Source: Spirochaetota bacterium
Lineage (GTDB): Bacteria > Spirochaetota > UBA4802 > JAGODF01
Reading direction: 5' to 3'
Assembly (NCBI GenBank): GCA_029974015.1
Contig: JARKUF010000020.1
Location: 20,620 to 84,619 of the forward strand
Length of the DNA: 64,000 nucleotides
Positions 18,777 to 26,702 of the stretch are shown here, one piece after another. Position 1 is the first letter of the stretch, and each line of letters begins with the position of its first letter. Made by a program: the position numbers and the translations under genes. The notes under the pieces were generated by a model. The model was not told where the DNA came from and did no database searches. It worked only from the letters and a program-made list of their open reading frames with translations.

Positions 18777-18804
18777 TTGACATATACGCCCGCTCCCTTA
18801 GAGT
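18777..18804 (+). promoter_or_regulatory. Promoter of the tRNA cluster
   Basis: TTGACA (18777-18782), 16-base spacer, then TAGAGT (18799-18804). The expected transcription start is close to the mature 5' end of tRNA-Ser at 18811. Confidence 0.5.
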
Positions 18805-18810
18805 GACTTC

Positions 18811-18894
18811 GGAGGATTGTCTGAGTGGTCGATAGAGGCGGTCTTGAAAACCGTTGGGTTAACAGCCCCGGGGGTTCGAATCCCTCATCCTCCG
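18811..18894 (+). tRNA. tRNA-Ser (UGA)
   Basis: Acceptor GGAGGAT pairs with ATCCTCC, discriminator G. The anticodon loop CTTGAAA (18843-18849) gives anticodon TGA between stems GCGGT and ACCGT. A long variable arm and GGTTCGAATCC T-loop are present, as expected for tRNA-Ser. No encoded CCA. Confidence 0.95.
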
Positions 18895-18903
18895 AACAAT
18901 GTT

Positions 18904-18925
18904 GCCCAACCTCGGCGGGTTGGGC
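18904..18925 (+). terminator. Hairpin between tRNA genes
   Basis: GCCCAACC and GGTTGGGC form an 8-bp stem, followed by GCATTTTA. A weak terminator or a processing signal between the two tRNA-Ser genes. Confidence 0.45.
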
Positions 18926-18949
18926 GCATTTTACAGGAGTATAATTCCG

Positions 18950-19037
18950 GGAGAGGTGACCGAGAGGCCTAAGGTAACGGTTTGCTAAACCGTCGCACCT
19001 CAAAAGGGTGCCGGGAGTTCGAATCTCCCCCTCTCCG
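18950..19037 (+). tRNA. tRNA-Ser (GCU)
   Basis: Acceptor GGAGAGG pairs with CCTCTCC, discriminator G. Anticodon loop TTGCTAA (18982-18988) between ACGGT and ACCGT gives anticodon GCT. A long variable arm (CGCACCTCAAAAGGGTGCC) supports the Ser identity. No encoded CCA. Confidence 0.95.
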
Positions 19038-19042
19038 AAGGT

Positions 19043-19522
19043 ATGATGAAGTTCATTACAAACACGAAGGCAAAAATCAGAGAAAAGCGCCTTGCAATCC
19101 TGGCCCGGGTAAGCAAACAGTACGGGAAGATAAAAACCGGGGCCCTGAGGCTTAAAGACCTGGCGTTCAGCGAGCGCTACAATAACTATTTCGCTGCTGT
19201 CGCCTTTGTGCCCTTCGTGGGATGGCTTATACCGCTGTATCTTAAAAAGGAAAATCCTTTCTGCCAGCAACAGGGAAAGTCGGGATTTTACCTAAGTTTT
19301 ATTTTTACGTCCCTGGTGCTTTTATCTGTTTTCGTCAGCATTTTTTTGTCACGGGACTGGCGTATAGCCCGTTTCGTTAATGCCGTCCTGGTATACATGG
19401 AGTACGCTTTGTACTTCGGGCTTTGCGTTTACGGCATCCGGGAATCTGTCCATAATCGGAACGCCAGTCTGATAGACCGCATTCCCCTTATGTCGAAGCT
19501 GCGCGCCGCCATAGAGTTATAA
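19043..19522 (+). CDS. Small membrane protein, unknown
   Basis: A 159-residue protein beginning six bases after tRNA-Ser (GCU). A basic amphipathic N-terminus (1-45) is followed by about three membrane segments (48-64, 83-103, 115-135). The first segment, YFAAVAFVPFVGWLIPLYL, is followed by NPFCQQQGKSGF, reminiscent of DUF4870-type small membrane proteins. No strong ribosome site is visible, and the gene may be read from the tRNA transcript. Function unknown. Confidence 0.65.
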   Translation: MMKFITNTKAKIREKRLAILARVSKQYGKIKTGALRLKDLAFSERYNNYFAAVAFVPFVGWLIPLYLKKENPFCQQQGKSGFYLSFIFTSLVLLSVFVSIFLSRDWRIARFVNAVLVYMEYALYFGLCVYGIRESVHNRNASLIDRIPLMSKLRAAIEL

Positions 19523-19573
19523 GAGCTTCCTGCCGGCAAAGTCCGGCATCGCGGCATATAAAAGTTTCAACAC

Positions 19574-19647
19574 GCGTCCATAGCTCAGCTGGATAGAGTG
19601 ACGGACTACGAATCCGTAGGTCGGAGGTTCGAATCCTCCTGGACGCG
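19574..19647 (+). tRNA. tRNA-Arg (ACG)
   Basis: Acceptor GCGTCCA pairs with TGGACGC, discriminator G. Anticodon loop CTACGAA (19606-19612) between ACGGA and TCCGT gives ACG. D-loop AGCTCAGCTGGATAGAGT and T-loop GGTTCGAATCC are canonical. No encoded CCA. Confidence 0.96.
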
Positions 19648-19773
19648 CAGTAAATTTTTTTCTTCCAATATCTTTACAGGCAAAAAGCCAAGTGAAAGTT
19701 GACGCGACTGAGTTTTATTTTGGATTACCTATGCCAAAAAAGTCGTGTCTTCTTTTTTTTAAGTGGGTTAATC

Positions 19774-19795
19774 CCGGGACGGCAAGAATTGACAC
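19774..19795 (+). repeat. Dispersed 22-bp motif, diverged copy
   Basis: CCGGGACGGCAAGAATTGAC followed by AC. It matches 18 of 22 positions of the intergenic motif at 58005 and also resembles the one at 35294. It sits between tRNA-Arg and the end of a minus-strand lipoprotein gene. Confidence 0.4.
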
Positions 19796-19802
19796 TTTCC
19801 TT

Positions 19803-20417
19803 TCAGTGATGCGAGGGGACCAGCGGCAGCGCCGCGAATTTCGGGTACCGCACTCTGAATTTCGCGGCAACCTCCACTATTCCTTCCTCCACGGGAGTTA
19901 CTTCCCAGACGATATCCCTTCCGCCTTCCTTCGCGTACGACAGACCGCTGAAGTGCCCCGCGAAATACGCGGTGCCCTTTGCCACGGTGAAGGGAGCAGT
20001 CTGCCTGCAGCGGGTTCCGCAGTCGAATGGGCGGCGCGCCGTGCAGTCCATCTTCTCCAGCGTGAAGAGCGAGCGCACCGCCGGGCACGCGAGCATCTCT
20101 TCGAAGACGTACCTGCCGGGCTCCAGGGCAAAGGCCGCGATCTCCCCGTATTGCGCGCGGTCCGCGTCGCCGCGCAGTTTTATCATCCTCGCCTTTCCCG
20201 TGTCCATGTTGCGCAGTGACAGCACCACGTCCTTCCTGAAGTAGTTCGACATTGTGAAGCTCCCCACCAGGTACGCCATCCCGGGTTCCGGCGCGTCGCC
20301 GGGGCCGACGGGCTCGGTAAAAGAGAGGCATCCGGCGGACAGTGAGACGGCAATTGCGGCGATGACGACTCGGCAGTATGCGCTGAGGCGGCGCTGAGTC
20401 AGGTTGCGTTCTTTCAC
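19803..20417 (-). CDS. Lipoprotein, unknown
   Basis: A 204-residue protein with signal ending LSAGC (Cys30). The mature domain is strand-rich (GMAYLVGSFTMSNYF, AFALEPGRYVFEEM, GTAYFAGHFSGLSY) and contains four Cys between residues 110 and 137 that may form disulfides. The AFALEPGRYV element resembles DUF2846-like lipoproteins, in which a Gly-Arg-Tyr turn precedes a strand, but this is only a resemblance. No operon partner. Envelope location is certain from the signal; function unknown. Confidence 0.75.
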   Translation of the reverse strand: MKERNLTQRRLSAYCRVVIAAIAVSLSAGCLSFTEPVGPGDAPEPGMAYLVGSFTMSNYFRKDVVLSLRNMDTGKARMIKLRGDADRAQYGEIAAFALEPGRYVFEEMLACPAVRSLFTLEKMDCTARRPFDCGTRCRQTAPFTVAKGTAYFAGHFSGLSYAKEGGRDIVWEVTPVEEGIVEVAAKFRVRYPKFAALPLVPSHH

Positions 20418-20611
20418 GGTTGGTCCCCCTTGAACAGGTCAGGCCCGCGGCAGCGGGAGAATTCACCCATCCCGCCGCTGGAGGAAAAAGTCAAATCGAA
20501 AATCTAATCCGCCGGACAATGCGTTTCACGGTATGCCGGATCTTGTTTGCCGGGCCGGAAAGTCCTTGACCGTGCGCGTTGGTTTCCCCAGTCTGTGCGG
20601 AACCCAAACCT

Positions 20612-21577
20612 ATGGTAAAAAGCATGATACATTCGGGCCCCTCACGTCGCTACCGCACGCTCGCCGTTCTCGCTCTGGCTGCAATGCTGGCGGCTTCGTT
20701 TAACGCGCAAGGAAGAGAAAACTCAGCCGGCGGCGGCGCCGCGGGTGCGGCTCCCCTGAGAGGGCTTTATCTCCCGAATAAAAAGGGCAGGGACCTGGAC
20801 TTCGTGAAAGACCTCGTTGCGAGGGGAAAGCCCCTGGGCGTTAACATGCTGGTCATCGACGTACATCCCTACGGCCGACGGCAGTTCGTTATCAACCCCA
20901 TCGTCATCGATTACCTGAAAAGCGAAAACTTCTATCTTGCGGGAAGGGTGGTCTGCTTCCAGGACGGTATCGACCGCTATCCCGTCCCGGACGCGGAGCT
21001 TTCCCTGATACGGTCCCTGGTCGAGGAGGCGTCTAAGGCCGGGTTCCGTGAAGTTCAGCTTGACTACATCCGTTTCAAGGACGGCGGATACCCGTATCCG
21101 CTCGCGAAGAAATACGCATTCATCGAAGAGCTTTTAAAAGACTTCCGTAGCGTAACCGACAGGCAGGGCGTGAAGCTTTCGGCGGACATCTTCGGCAGGA
21201 TAGTCTTCAACCGGGACGATTACGTGGGCCAGAAGCTCGAGGTCTTCGCGAAGCACGTGGAGATCATCTATCCCATGCTCTACCCCAGCCACTTCACCGG
21301 CGACTATAACCGCATGGCGAAACCCGGCGAAACGGTGCGTGAGGGTCTGGCGAAGGGAAACCCGCGCATCGCCGGGACCGGTGCGGTGCTCCAGCCCTAT
21401 ATCCAGGCATTCCCCTATTACATAGGGCGCTCCGGCACCGACCTTGCGGGTTACGTGGCGCTCCAGGTTAAGGCCGCCGAGGAATCGAAATCCAGGGGCT
21501 GGGTCGCGTGGAACGCCGCTGGCAGATACGGGCCGGTCTTCGAGGCGCTCAGGCGGATCCAGGACGGCAACCGATAG
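20612..21577 (+). CDS. Secreted putative glycoside hydrolase (DUF4015)
   Basis: 321 residues from the ATG at 20612; an in-frame TTG at 20579 is also open. A signal peptide (about residues 15-36) precedes a TIM-barrel domain of the DUF4015 type: LRGLYLPNKKGRD, LGVNMLVIDVHPYGRR, GFREVQLDYIRFKDGGYPYP and KLSADIFGR, then YPMLYPSHF. The Asp in LDYIRF is at the position expected for a catalytic or substrate-contact residue. Family members are predicted polysaccharide hydrolases and remain poorly characterised. No good ribosome site is visible, so the start is uncertain. Confidence 0.85.
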   Translation: MVKSMIHSGPSRRYRTLAVLALAAMLAASFNAQGRENSAGGGAAGAAPLRGLYLPNKKGRDLDFVKDLVARGKPLGVNMLVIDVHPYGRRQFVINPIVIDYLKSENFYLAGRVVCFQDGIDRYPVPDAELSLIRSLVEEASKAGFREVQLDYIRFKDGGYPYPLAKKYAFIEELLKDFRSVTDRQGVKLSADIFGRIVFNRDDYVGQKLEVFAKHVEIIYPMLYPSHFTGDYNRMAKPGETVREGLAKGNPRIAGTGAVLQPYIQAFPYYIGRSGTDLAGYVALQVKAAEESKSRGWVAWNAAGRYGPVFEALRRIQDGNR

Positions 21578-21677
21578 AGCGAATTCACATAGATTCTTGC
21601 CTTTTCGTGGAGTTCCTCAATCTCGCCGAGCGTTTCCTTTCCGCGTGACGTGAAATCGTGGAAGAACCATTGCGCTC
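21578..21677 (-). pseudogene. Possible short coding remnant
   Basis: Between two real genes the minus strand reads WFFHDFTSRGKETLGEIEEL and then an H-E-K-A-R-I-Y-V helix, with a stop just upstream and no start codon. The composition looks protein-like (amphipathic helix) but only about 35 codons remain and they run into the antisense of the DUF4015 gene. It may be the leftover of a lost gene or chance. Confidence 0.25.
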
Positions 21678-21693
21678 ACTGCGCTTCGGTGTA

Positions 21694-22647
21694 TTAGCGC
21701 GGCGCCTGACTGAAGCCTTCCGGGAGCTTAAGCCGGGTCCCCGGGATGAGCATCCTGGTGTCCTTCACCACGTCGCGGTTCAGGTTGTAGAGCTTCTCCC
21801 AGTTCCTCCAGTCGCCGGAAAGCCTTTCGCTCAGGTTGATGAAGGTGTCGCGCCACTTCACGGTGTAGCAGTTGTCGCATGGCCGGACCGCTTTGACGGT
21901 GTCCGACGTCGGGGCCTTTATCCCGGCTTCGGGCGCCTTGGCCGCGGGTCCTTCCGCTTGCGTTACCGCCTTGCCCGCGTCGGCGGCAGGCTCGACAGCC
22001 TTCTGCGCCGTCTCGGGCGCCTTCTGCGCGTCTACCAGCGTTTCGCCTGTGTAGGGCGGTATATCCCTCTGCGGCGCCTGGCATCCCGTGCCTGAGAAGA
22101 GTCCCCGTATCCTGGGCCAGAGGAGGATGGCGAGGATTAGGAGTATGATAAGCAGTATCAGCCAGGAGAGCCGCTTCATCGGTTTGCGGGTTTCGTCGAC
22201 CGGCCTGTCCGCGATGGTCTCGGGGAGGGCCATGTCCACCACTTCCTGCGCCCACCTGATGAACTTGAGCTCGGCGAGGTCGCGGACGGTCTTAATGTTG
22301 AAGGCCTTTTTCAGGAGCTGGGCGTCCTTCTTGCTCACACCCTGGATCGCGTCGACTGGCGCCTTGGCCAGGGCGCCGGCTTTCTTCTTCTCGTATTTCT
22401 TGTCGAGCTTGTCCTTGAACGCCGCCATGTTCGCCGAGGGATCGCTGTCGGCGAGCTCGCAGATTTCCCGCGCCCATTTCCCGTATTTCAGATTGGCCAG
22501 GTCGGCCACGGTCTTGATGTAGAACGCCTTGTAGAGGAGTTCCCCATCATCCTCGCTCACCCCCTGGAGCGCGTGTACCGGCGCGGCGGCCAGGTCGGTG
22601 AAGCTCATCTGCTCGTACTTTTTATCGAATCTGTTCTTGATGTCCAT
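21694..22647 (-). CDS. Tandem HhH-like repeats, TM and LysM domain protein
   Basis: A 317-residue membrane protein. Two similar cytoplasmic repeats (about 22-56 and 92-126) read PVHALQGVSEDDGELLYKAF and PVDAIQGVSKKDAQLLKKAF, each followed by IKTV-x-DLA-x-LK; this resembles helix-hairpin-helix-type modules. A membrane helix spans about 155-175 (LSWLILLIILLILAILLW). An Ala/Pro/Glu-rich linker leads to a C-terminal LysM-like domain (TVKWRDTFINLSERLSGD to LIPGTRLKLP). The layout suggests a cytoplasmic nucleic-acid- or protein-binding head tied to peptidoglycan. A 47-residue zinc-ribbon gene lies 25 bases upstream on the same strand. Confidence 0.8.
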   Translation of the reverse strand: MDIKNRFDKKYEQMSFTDLAAAPVHALQGVSEDDGELLYKAFYIKTVADLANLKYGKWAREICELADSDPSANMAAFKDKLDKKYEKKKAGALAKAPVDAIQGVSKKDAQLLKKAFNIKTVRDLAELKFIRWAQEVVDMALPETIADRPVDETRKPMKRLSWLILLIILLILAILLWPRIRGLFSGTGCQAPQRDIPPYTGETLVDAQKAPETAQKAVEPAADAGKAVTQAEGPAAKAPEAGIKAPTSDTVKAVRPCDNCYTVKWRDTFINLSERLSGDWRNWEKLYNLNRDVVKDTRMLIPGTRLKLPEGFSQAPR

Positions 22648-22672
22648 GCGTAAGGACCTCCATTGTATGATA

Positions 22673-22816
22673 TTACCTCATCCCGCCGCAGAGGCCGCAT
22701 TTCACCGTTTCCCCCTCGATGCAGATACTGTCAAGGGGCGAAGCGCACCGGGGACAGAACTTGAATTCGAGCATCTGTACCCTGTTTTTGATTTTTCCTA
22801 TAATCTTTCCGACCAT
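22673..22816 (-). CDS. Tiny zinc-ribbon protein
   Basis: A 47-residue frame (MVGKIIGKIKNRVQMLEFKF, then CPRC and CGLC). The two CX2C knuckles, 18 residues apart, would bind one Zn. A second start at 22774 gives 33 residues and has AGGG seven bases upstream, so either start is possible. It ends 25 bases before the start of the HhH/LysM gene and is probably its operon leader. It is short, but the paired Cys motifs and spacing make a chance frame unlikely. Function unknown; such ribbons often aid nucleic-acid or protein contacts. Confidence 0.6.
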   Translation of the reverse strand: MVGKIIGKIKNRVQMLEFKFCPRCASPLDSICIEGETVKCGLCGGMR

Positions 22817-23090
22817 AATACAAATTTACACGGCCGTCGTGGAAAAAAGCAAGTAAAAATCGTCCATAAAGTCCATTATGCGCGCATTCAATGCGGGATA
22901 ATCACACATGATGATAAGTTTCCGTAAGTTGCCCGATCTGACCCGCGGAACTATAATTGAAGAACCATGGAACAAGAGCTATGCTGAAAAAAAGTACTTG
23001 ATAAAAACCCATGAAAATATATACAAACATGAGCGGCTGCCAGGCTTAAACGATGTGCGTAAGGGGCCTTCCGGCTAATGGTTTTCCTTA

Positions 23091-24839
23091 ATGAAGAAAG
23101 ACATCGATACCAGAACGCTCATCCGAATCGACGAGCTTGACAATCCTTACCTGCGCCATTTTGTTCGAAAGCACAACCTCGACGACAGGGAAGCCCTTGC
23201 CCTTGGCGTGCTGATGGAGCAGACAAACCAGATGCAGTTGGCCATAAAAACGAGTTATCCTATACTTGCCCGCGATATCGGCGTATCCACTAACGAAGCT
23301 TACCGCCTTGTACAGGCCCTGCACCGGCACCGTATTCTCGAATCTACCCCCGACGGCGAACTGATCAGAATTGCCTTTTACCCCCTTAAAGAAACAGTGG
23401 ATGAAATACGTCTGTCCTATAAAAACGCCCGCAGGCTCGATATTATAGAAAGCTACCTGAACTCAATAAAGGGAAAGGATTATCTGGCCAAAAACGACCT
23501 TTTCGACGAAGTCTATCCCATAATAGGGGCCCTCATCACAAAAAAAATGGCGGAAGCGCTCCGCTCCCTTGCCCAATACATAGACAGGAGGCTGGAATCG
23601 GCAACCAGTCTGCGCCTGTGGCGCTATCGAGTTCGTTCGTGGATAAGCGGCGTACCGGCCGGTGAACTGATGCTCAGGGACAGCCTCCCCTTCATCGTCG
23701 AAGAACTTTTTATTATCGAAAACAAGAGCGGTCTCCTCCTGGCCCATCACTCTCGCAAGGCGGAGGGCGAGGTCGACCGCGACCTCGTAAGCGGCATGTT
23801 GACCGCCATCAAGGACTTCATCAAGACCTCGTTCAAAGAGAAGCGTGACGAAGAGGTGGGCGAGATATCCTATGGCGATGCCCGCATCCTGATCCGCTCC
23901 GAGCCGCATTTTTACGCGGCATTCGTGGTTAACGGAAACCCGGATATCGAGTTTAACCTCGAAATGGGACGCTTCACCGTGGAGCTCCACCGCGCCAACC
24001 GTCAGCTTTTGCGCTCGTTTAAAGGCGACATGAAGTCTCTCGGACCTCTGCAACCCCCCGTAAGAGAGTTCGTCCAACGCTACAGTACGCTCCCAACCGA
24101 AGAAAAGGCCTCCAAATCCCCTATGAAAAGGCTGAAATTCGCCGGGGCAATATTGGGGATGATATGCCTCTATCTTGCGGGAACAGCCGTGTATCATGCC
24201 TGGAACGACTCCCGCCTGGAGAAAGCTGTAATGGACCGGCTGGCCGGAAAAATGCCGGCGCACATGTACGACATCAGCATTGATGTCGGGCGCGGCACAG
24301 CAAAAGCCAGGGGCATAGCCTCATCCGAAGAAATAATCCGGCGCCTCGGCGAAGTGATCGCATCCACTCCGGGGATTAAAGGCGTTGACAACCGTGTCCT
24401 GGTCGCGGACATAGAGCGGATAAGCAAATACCGGGAAGAGATGAACACCATCAGGAAGCGCATGGACGCGATCTTGTTGGCCCAGACCAGGGAGGAACTC
24501 GAAAAGATCGTCATACGCTTTCCCATCAACGTGGCGCAAATTGGAAAAGAGCAGGACTTCCTGATAAAGCGCATCTATGAAATAGTTAAACACCATCCTG
24601 GTGCGCACCTGGATGTCGTGGCCTTCGCTGACAAAACAGGAAGTTACGAAATCAACAAGTCGCTTGCCGAAAGGAGGGTCGCGGCCGTACGCGCCGGCCT
24701 TATTGCGAGGGGAATATCCCCATCGAGAATAACCCCCTTCCCCTTCGATCAGGCTTTGATAGAATCGGACCCTCGTATGGCGGCGCACCGCGACGAGAGA
24801 GGCATAATAATATTCGCTCGAATGAAGGAGGAAAAATAA
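23091..24839 (+). CDS. Winged-helix/roadblock-like/TM/BON/OmpA transmembrane protein
   Basis: A 582-residue protein crossing the inner membrane once. Residues 30-105 look like a winged helix (ILARDIGVSTNEAYRLVQAL). Residues 198-292 look like a roadblock/LC7 domain (LPFIVEELFIIENKSGLLLA, GDARILIRSEPHFYAAFVV). The membrane helix is 351-370. Outside are a BON domain (385-440, YDISIDVGRGTAKARGIAS, with the typical TPGIKGVDNRV) and an OmpA-type domain (475-580, VVAFADKTGSYEINKSLAE). The OmpA part lacks the usual N-R-R near its end (it reads D-E-R-G), so peptidoglycan binding may be altered. Roadblock domains partner small GTPases, and the next gene is one. It heads the 23-27 kb module. Confidence 0.8.
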   Translation: MKKDIDTRTLIRIDELDNPYLRHFVRKHNLDDREALALGVLMEQTNQMQLAIKTSYPILARDIGVSTNEAYRLVQALHRHRILESTPDGELIRIAFYPLKETVDEIRLSYKNARRLDIIESYLNSIKGKDYLAKNDLFDEVYPIIGALITKKMAEALRSLAQYIDRRLESATSLRLWRYRVRSWISGVPAGELMLRDSLPFIVEELFIIENKSGLLLAHHSRKAEGEVDRDLVSGMLTAIKDFIKTSFKEKRDEEVGEISYGDARILIRSEPHFYAAFVVNGNPDIEFNLEMGRFTVELHRANRQLLRSFKGDMKSLGPLQPPVREFVQRYSTLPTEEKASKSPMKRLKFAGAILGMICLYLAGTAVYHAWNDSRLEKAVMDRLAGKMPAHMYDISIDVGRGTAKARGIASSEEIIRRLGEVIASTPGIKGVDNRVLVADIERISKYREEMNTIRKRMDAILLAQTREELEKIVIRFPINVAQIGKEQDFLIKRIYEIVKHHPGAHLDVVAFADKTGSYEINKSLAERRVAAVRAGLIARGISPSRITPFPFDQALIESDPRMAAHRDERGIIIFARMKEEK

Positions 24840-24842
24840 ATC

Positions 24843-24887
24843 ATGTTCGCATACCCCCGGTTTCGGCATAAAACGGCATCTCTATGA
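24843..24887 (+). other. Bridging micro-ORF 1 (14 codons)
   Basis: ATG at 24843, three bases after the OmpA-protein stop and 11 bases after GGAGG. It encodes MFAYPRFRHKTASL and its TGA overlaps the GTPase start as ATGA. It may couple GTPase translation to the upstream gene, since the GTPase lacks its own ribosome site. It could also be chance. Confidence 0.35.
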
Positions 24888-25387
24888 TAATTCAAAAGAA
24901 AATATGCCTTCTGGGCGATTTTGCCGTAGGGAAGACGAGCCTTATTCGAAGGTTTGTGCACAATGAATTCAGCGAAAACTATCTCACCACAATTGGCGTC
25001 CACATCAGCAAAAAGGAGATTTCCCTGGAAAGCGGCAGTCTTGTGCTGATAATCTGGGACCTCGCGGGCAATGACGGCTTTCAAAGGACCGCAGCCTCCT
25101 ATATGGTAGGCGCCGCGGGGGCCATCTTTGTGGGCGACCTCAGCCGCTCCGAAACCATTAATAGCCTCCCTTCGCAGATTAGCTCTTTTAAAAGCGCCAA
25201 CCCCGATGCTTCATTTGTTGTCGCTCTCAACAAAACAGACCTGATGCCTCATCCGGTGGACGCAAACGAAATAGCAAGCAAAGCCGGCCTTCCCGACGGC
25301 CTGTCGATTTTTCTGACGAGCTGTAAAATAGGCGAAAATGTGGAAGACGTTTTTTCCTCTCTCGCCGGCCTTATAATGGAACGGTAA
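24884..25387 (+). CDS. Ras/Rab-like small GTPase
   Basis: A 167-residue single-domain GTPase of the Ras superfamily, rare in bacteria. G1 is GDFAVGKTS (11-19), the switch I Thr lies in TTIGVH (35-40), G3 is WDLAGND (58-64), G4 is NKTD (116-119) and G5 is TSCK (145-148). The position matching the Ras catalytic Gln (after DxxG) is Asn63, so intrinsic hydrolysis may be slow or depend on a partner. There is no lipid-modification tail or membrane segment. The upstream roadblock-like protein is the likely effector or GAP-type partner, as in MglA-MglB systems. The following SpoIIE phosphatase may be the output. Confidence 0.92.
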   Translation: MIIQKKICLLGDFAVGKTSLIRRFVHNEFSENYLTTIGVHISKKEISLESGSLVLIIWDLAGNDGFQRTAASYMVGAAGAIFVGDLSRSETINSLPSQISSFKSANPDASFVVALNKTDLMPHPVDANEIASKAGLPDGLSIFLTSCKIGENVEDVFSSLAGLIMER

Positions 25388-25440
25388 TGGGCAGGCCGAT
25401 CGTCATTTACGCCTTCCGGCGGTCGGCGGCCCTGATATGA
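25387..25440 (+). other. Bridging micro-ORF 2 (17 codons)
   Basis: ATG at 25387 overlaps the GTPase stop (TAATG). It encodes MGRPIVIYAFRRSAALI, and its TGA overlaps the ATG of the phosphatase gene (ATATGA). The whole 49-base gap is thus spanned by one frame touching both neighbours. It could be a coupling device or chance. Confidence 0.35.
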
Positions 25441-26702
25441 TGCTTCCGGGCCCGGAAACCCTCATAAGGCTCTGCGACCGCTATGGGGTTTATTTTGTTT
25501 ATTTTAATGACAGCCTTACACTCGAAGGCCGCGCCGAAAACCTTTCTAAACTCCTGGACAGGGATATTTCCGAAGGGGCGCGTCTTCTGGAAGTCTTTCC
25601 TGAACTCGTCGGCCGTGAAAATGTGCTGGATGATATAATCGACGGACGGGGCGAGTTATCAATTTTTAATATCATCGCCGCTAACGGGGCGGTCTATTAC
25701 AACCTGCTCGTAATTCCCGATCCCTCCAGGCAGCGAAGCGCCCTCCTGATTATTCATGACGTAACGGCCGAACTAAAGGCCAGGCAGCTTCTGCAGCAAA
25801 GCAGAAACGAGGTGTCGCTACTCAGCGAAACGCTGCGCCACAGGGACGACAACCTCAAAGCGCTCAATGAGACGACCCTCCTTTATATCAACAAACTGCA
25901 TGCCACGGAAGAATCATTGAAGAAAAGCCGGGAAGAGTTAAGGCAGAGCAACGAGAGGATGTCCCGCGAGCTCCTCATGGCGGAAAAAGTGCAACGCCAG
26001 CTCGTGGAATTTGATCCGCCCGATGTGCCATGGCTACGCACTGAGTACACATATCGGCCTCTCGAGGAGGTGGGAGGGGATTTTATGGGGCTTATGAAAA
26101 GGCCGGGGGAAGAGTTCGCGGTTTTTATCGGCGATGTGACCGGCCATGGCGTCGCAGCGGCGCTTTTTATTGCCCTGCTGAAATCCACCTTCCGACAGGT
26201 CTTCATGAAGCACGGTGGAACGCCGGACGTGATGCTCGAAAAGATCAACAGCATGCTGCTGAACAATCTTAACGGCAATTTTGTCACATGCGTTTACGGA
26301 CTGCTTTCGAAGAAGGACGATGGGAGCGCCGACTTTGTGTTCGCGTCCGGAGGCCATACCGAGCCGGTGATTGTCCGAGCGAATGGCCCTGTTGAGTTTT
26401 TGCAATCCAGAGGCACAATGCTGGGCTACATGTCTCCGATGGGGAGCAGTTTGGAAACAGCAAATCTAAGGCCCGGCGACAGATTGTTCCTCTATACCGA
26501 CGGCCTTCCGGAAACAGAAAACCCCCGGGGTAAAATTATCGGTTTCGAGGAGGGACTCGAGGAGTTGTTCGAGTTTTCCAGGTCGGACACGCTGAAAGAG
26601 GCGCACGGCAGGATCATAGAATACTGCGACCGTTTTCGAGAAGGCGAGCCACTGCACGACGATTTGACCATCCTTTCATTCGAAATAGTCAATACCCCCT
26701 AA
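25437..26702 (+). CDS. PAS-like sensor with SpoIIE/PP2C phosphatase domain
   Basis: A 421-residue cytoplasmic protein. Residues 1-120 are a PAS-like sensor (LEVFPELVGRENVLDDIIDG to LLIIHDVTAELKARQLLQQ). A coiled coil spans about 125-185, and a SpoIIE-type PP2C phosphatase follows. Metal-binding Asp residues are visible in GGDFMGL, GDVTGHGVAAALF and DDLTILSF, with YTDGLPE between them. Such enzymes remove phosphate from Ser/Thr, often on STAS anti-anti-sigma factors; none is encoded nearby. The sensor is clearly homologous to that of the convergent HD-GYP protein. Two starts (25437, 25440) differ by one Met. Confidence 0.92.
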   Translation: MMLPGPETLIRLCDRYGVYFVYFNDSLTLEGRAENLSKLLDRDISEGARLLEVFPELVGRENVLDDIIDGRGELSIFNIIAANGAVYYNLLVIPDPSRQRSALLIIHDVTAELKARQLLQQSRNEVSLLSETLRHRDDNLKALNETTLLYINKLHATEESLKKSREELRQSNERMSRELLMAEKVQRQLVEFDPPDVPWLRTEYTYRPLEEVGGDFMGLMKRPGEEFAVFIGDVTGHGVAAALFIALLKSTFRQVFMKHGGTPDVMLEKINSMLLNNLNGNFVTCVYGLLSKKDDGSADFVFASGGHTEPVIVRANGPVEFLQSRGTMLGYMSPMGSSLETANLRPGDRLFLYTDGLPETENPRGKIIGFEEGLEELFEFSRSDTLKEAHGRIIEYCDRFREGEPLHDDLTILSFEIVNTP

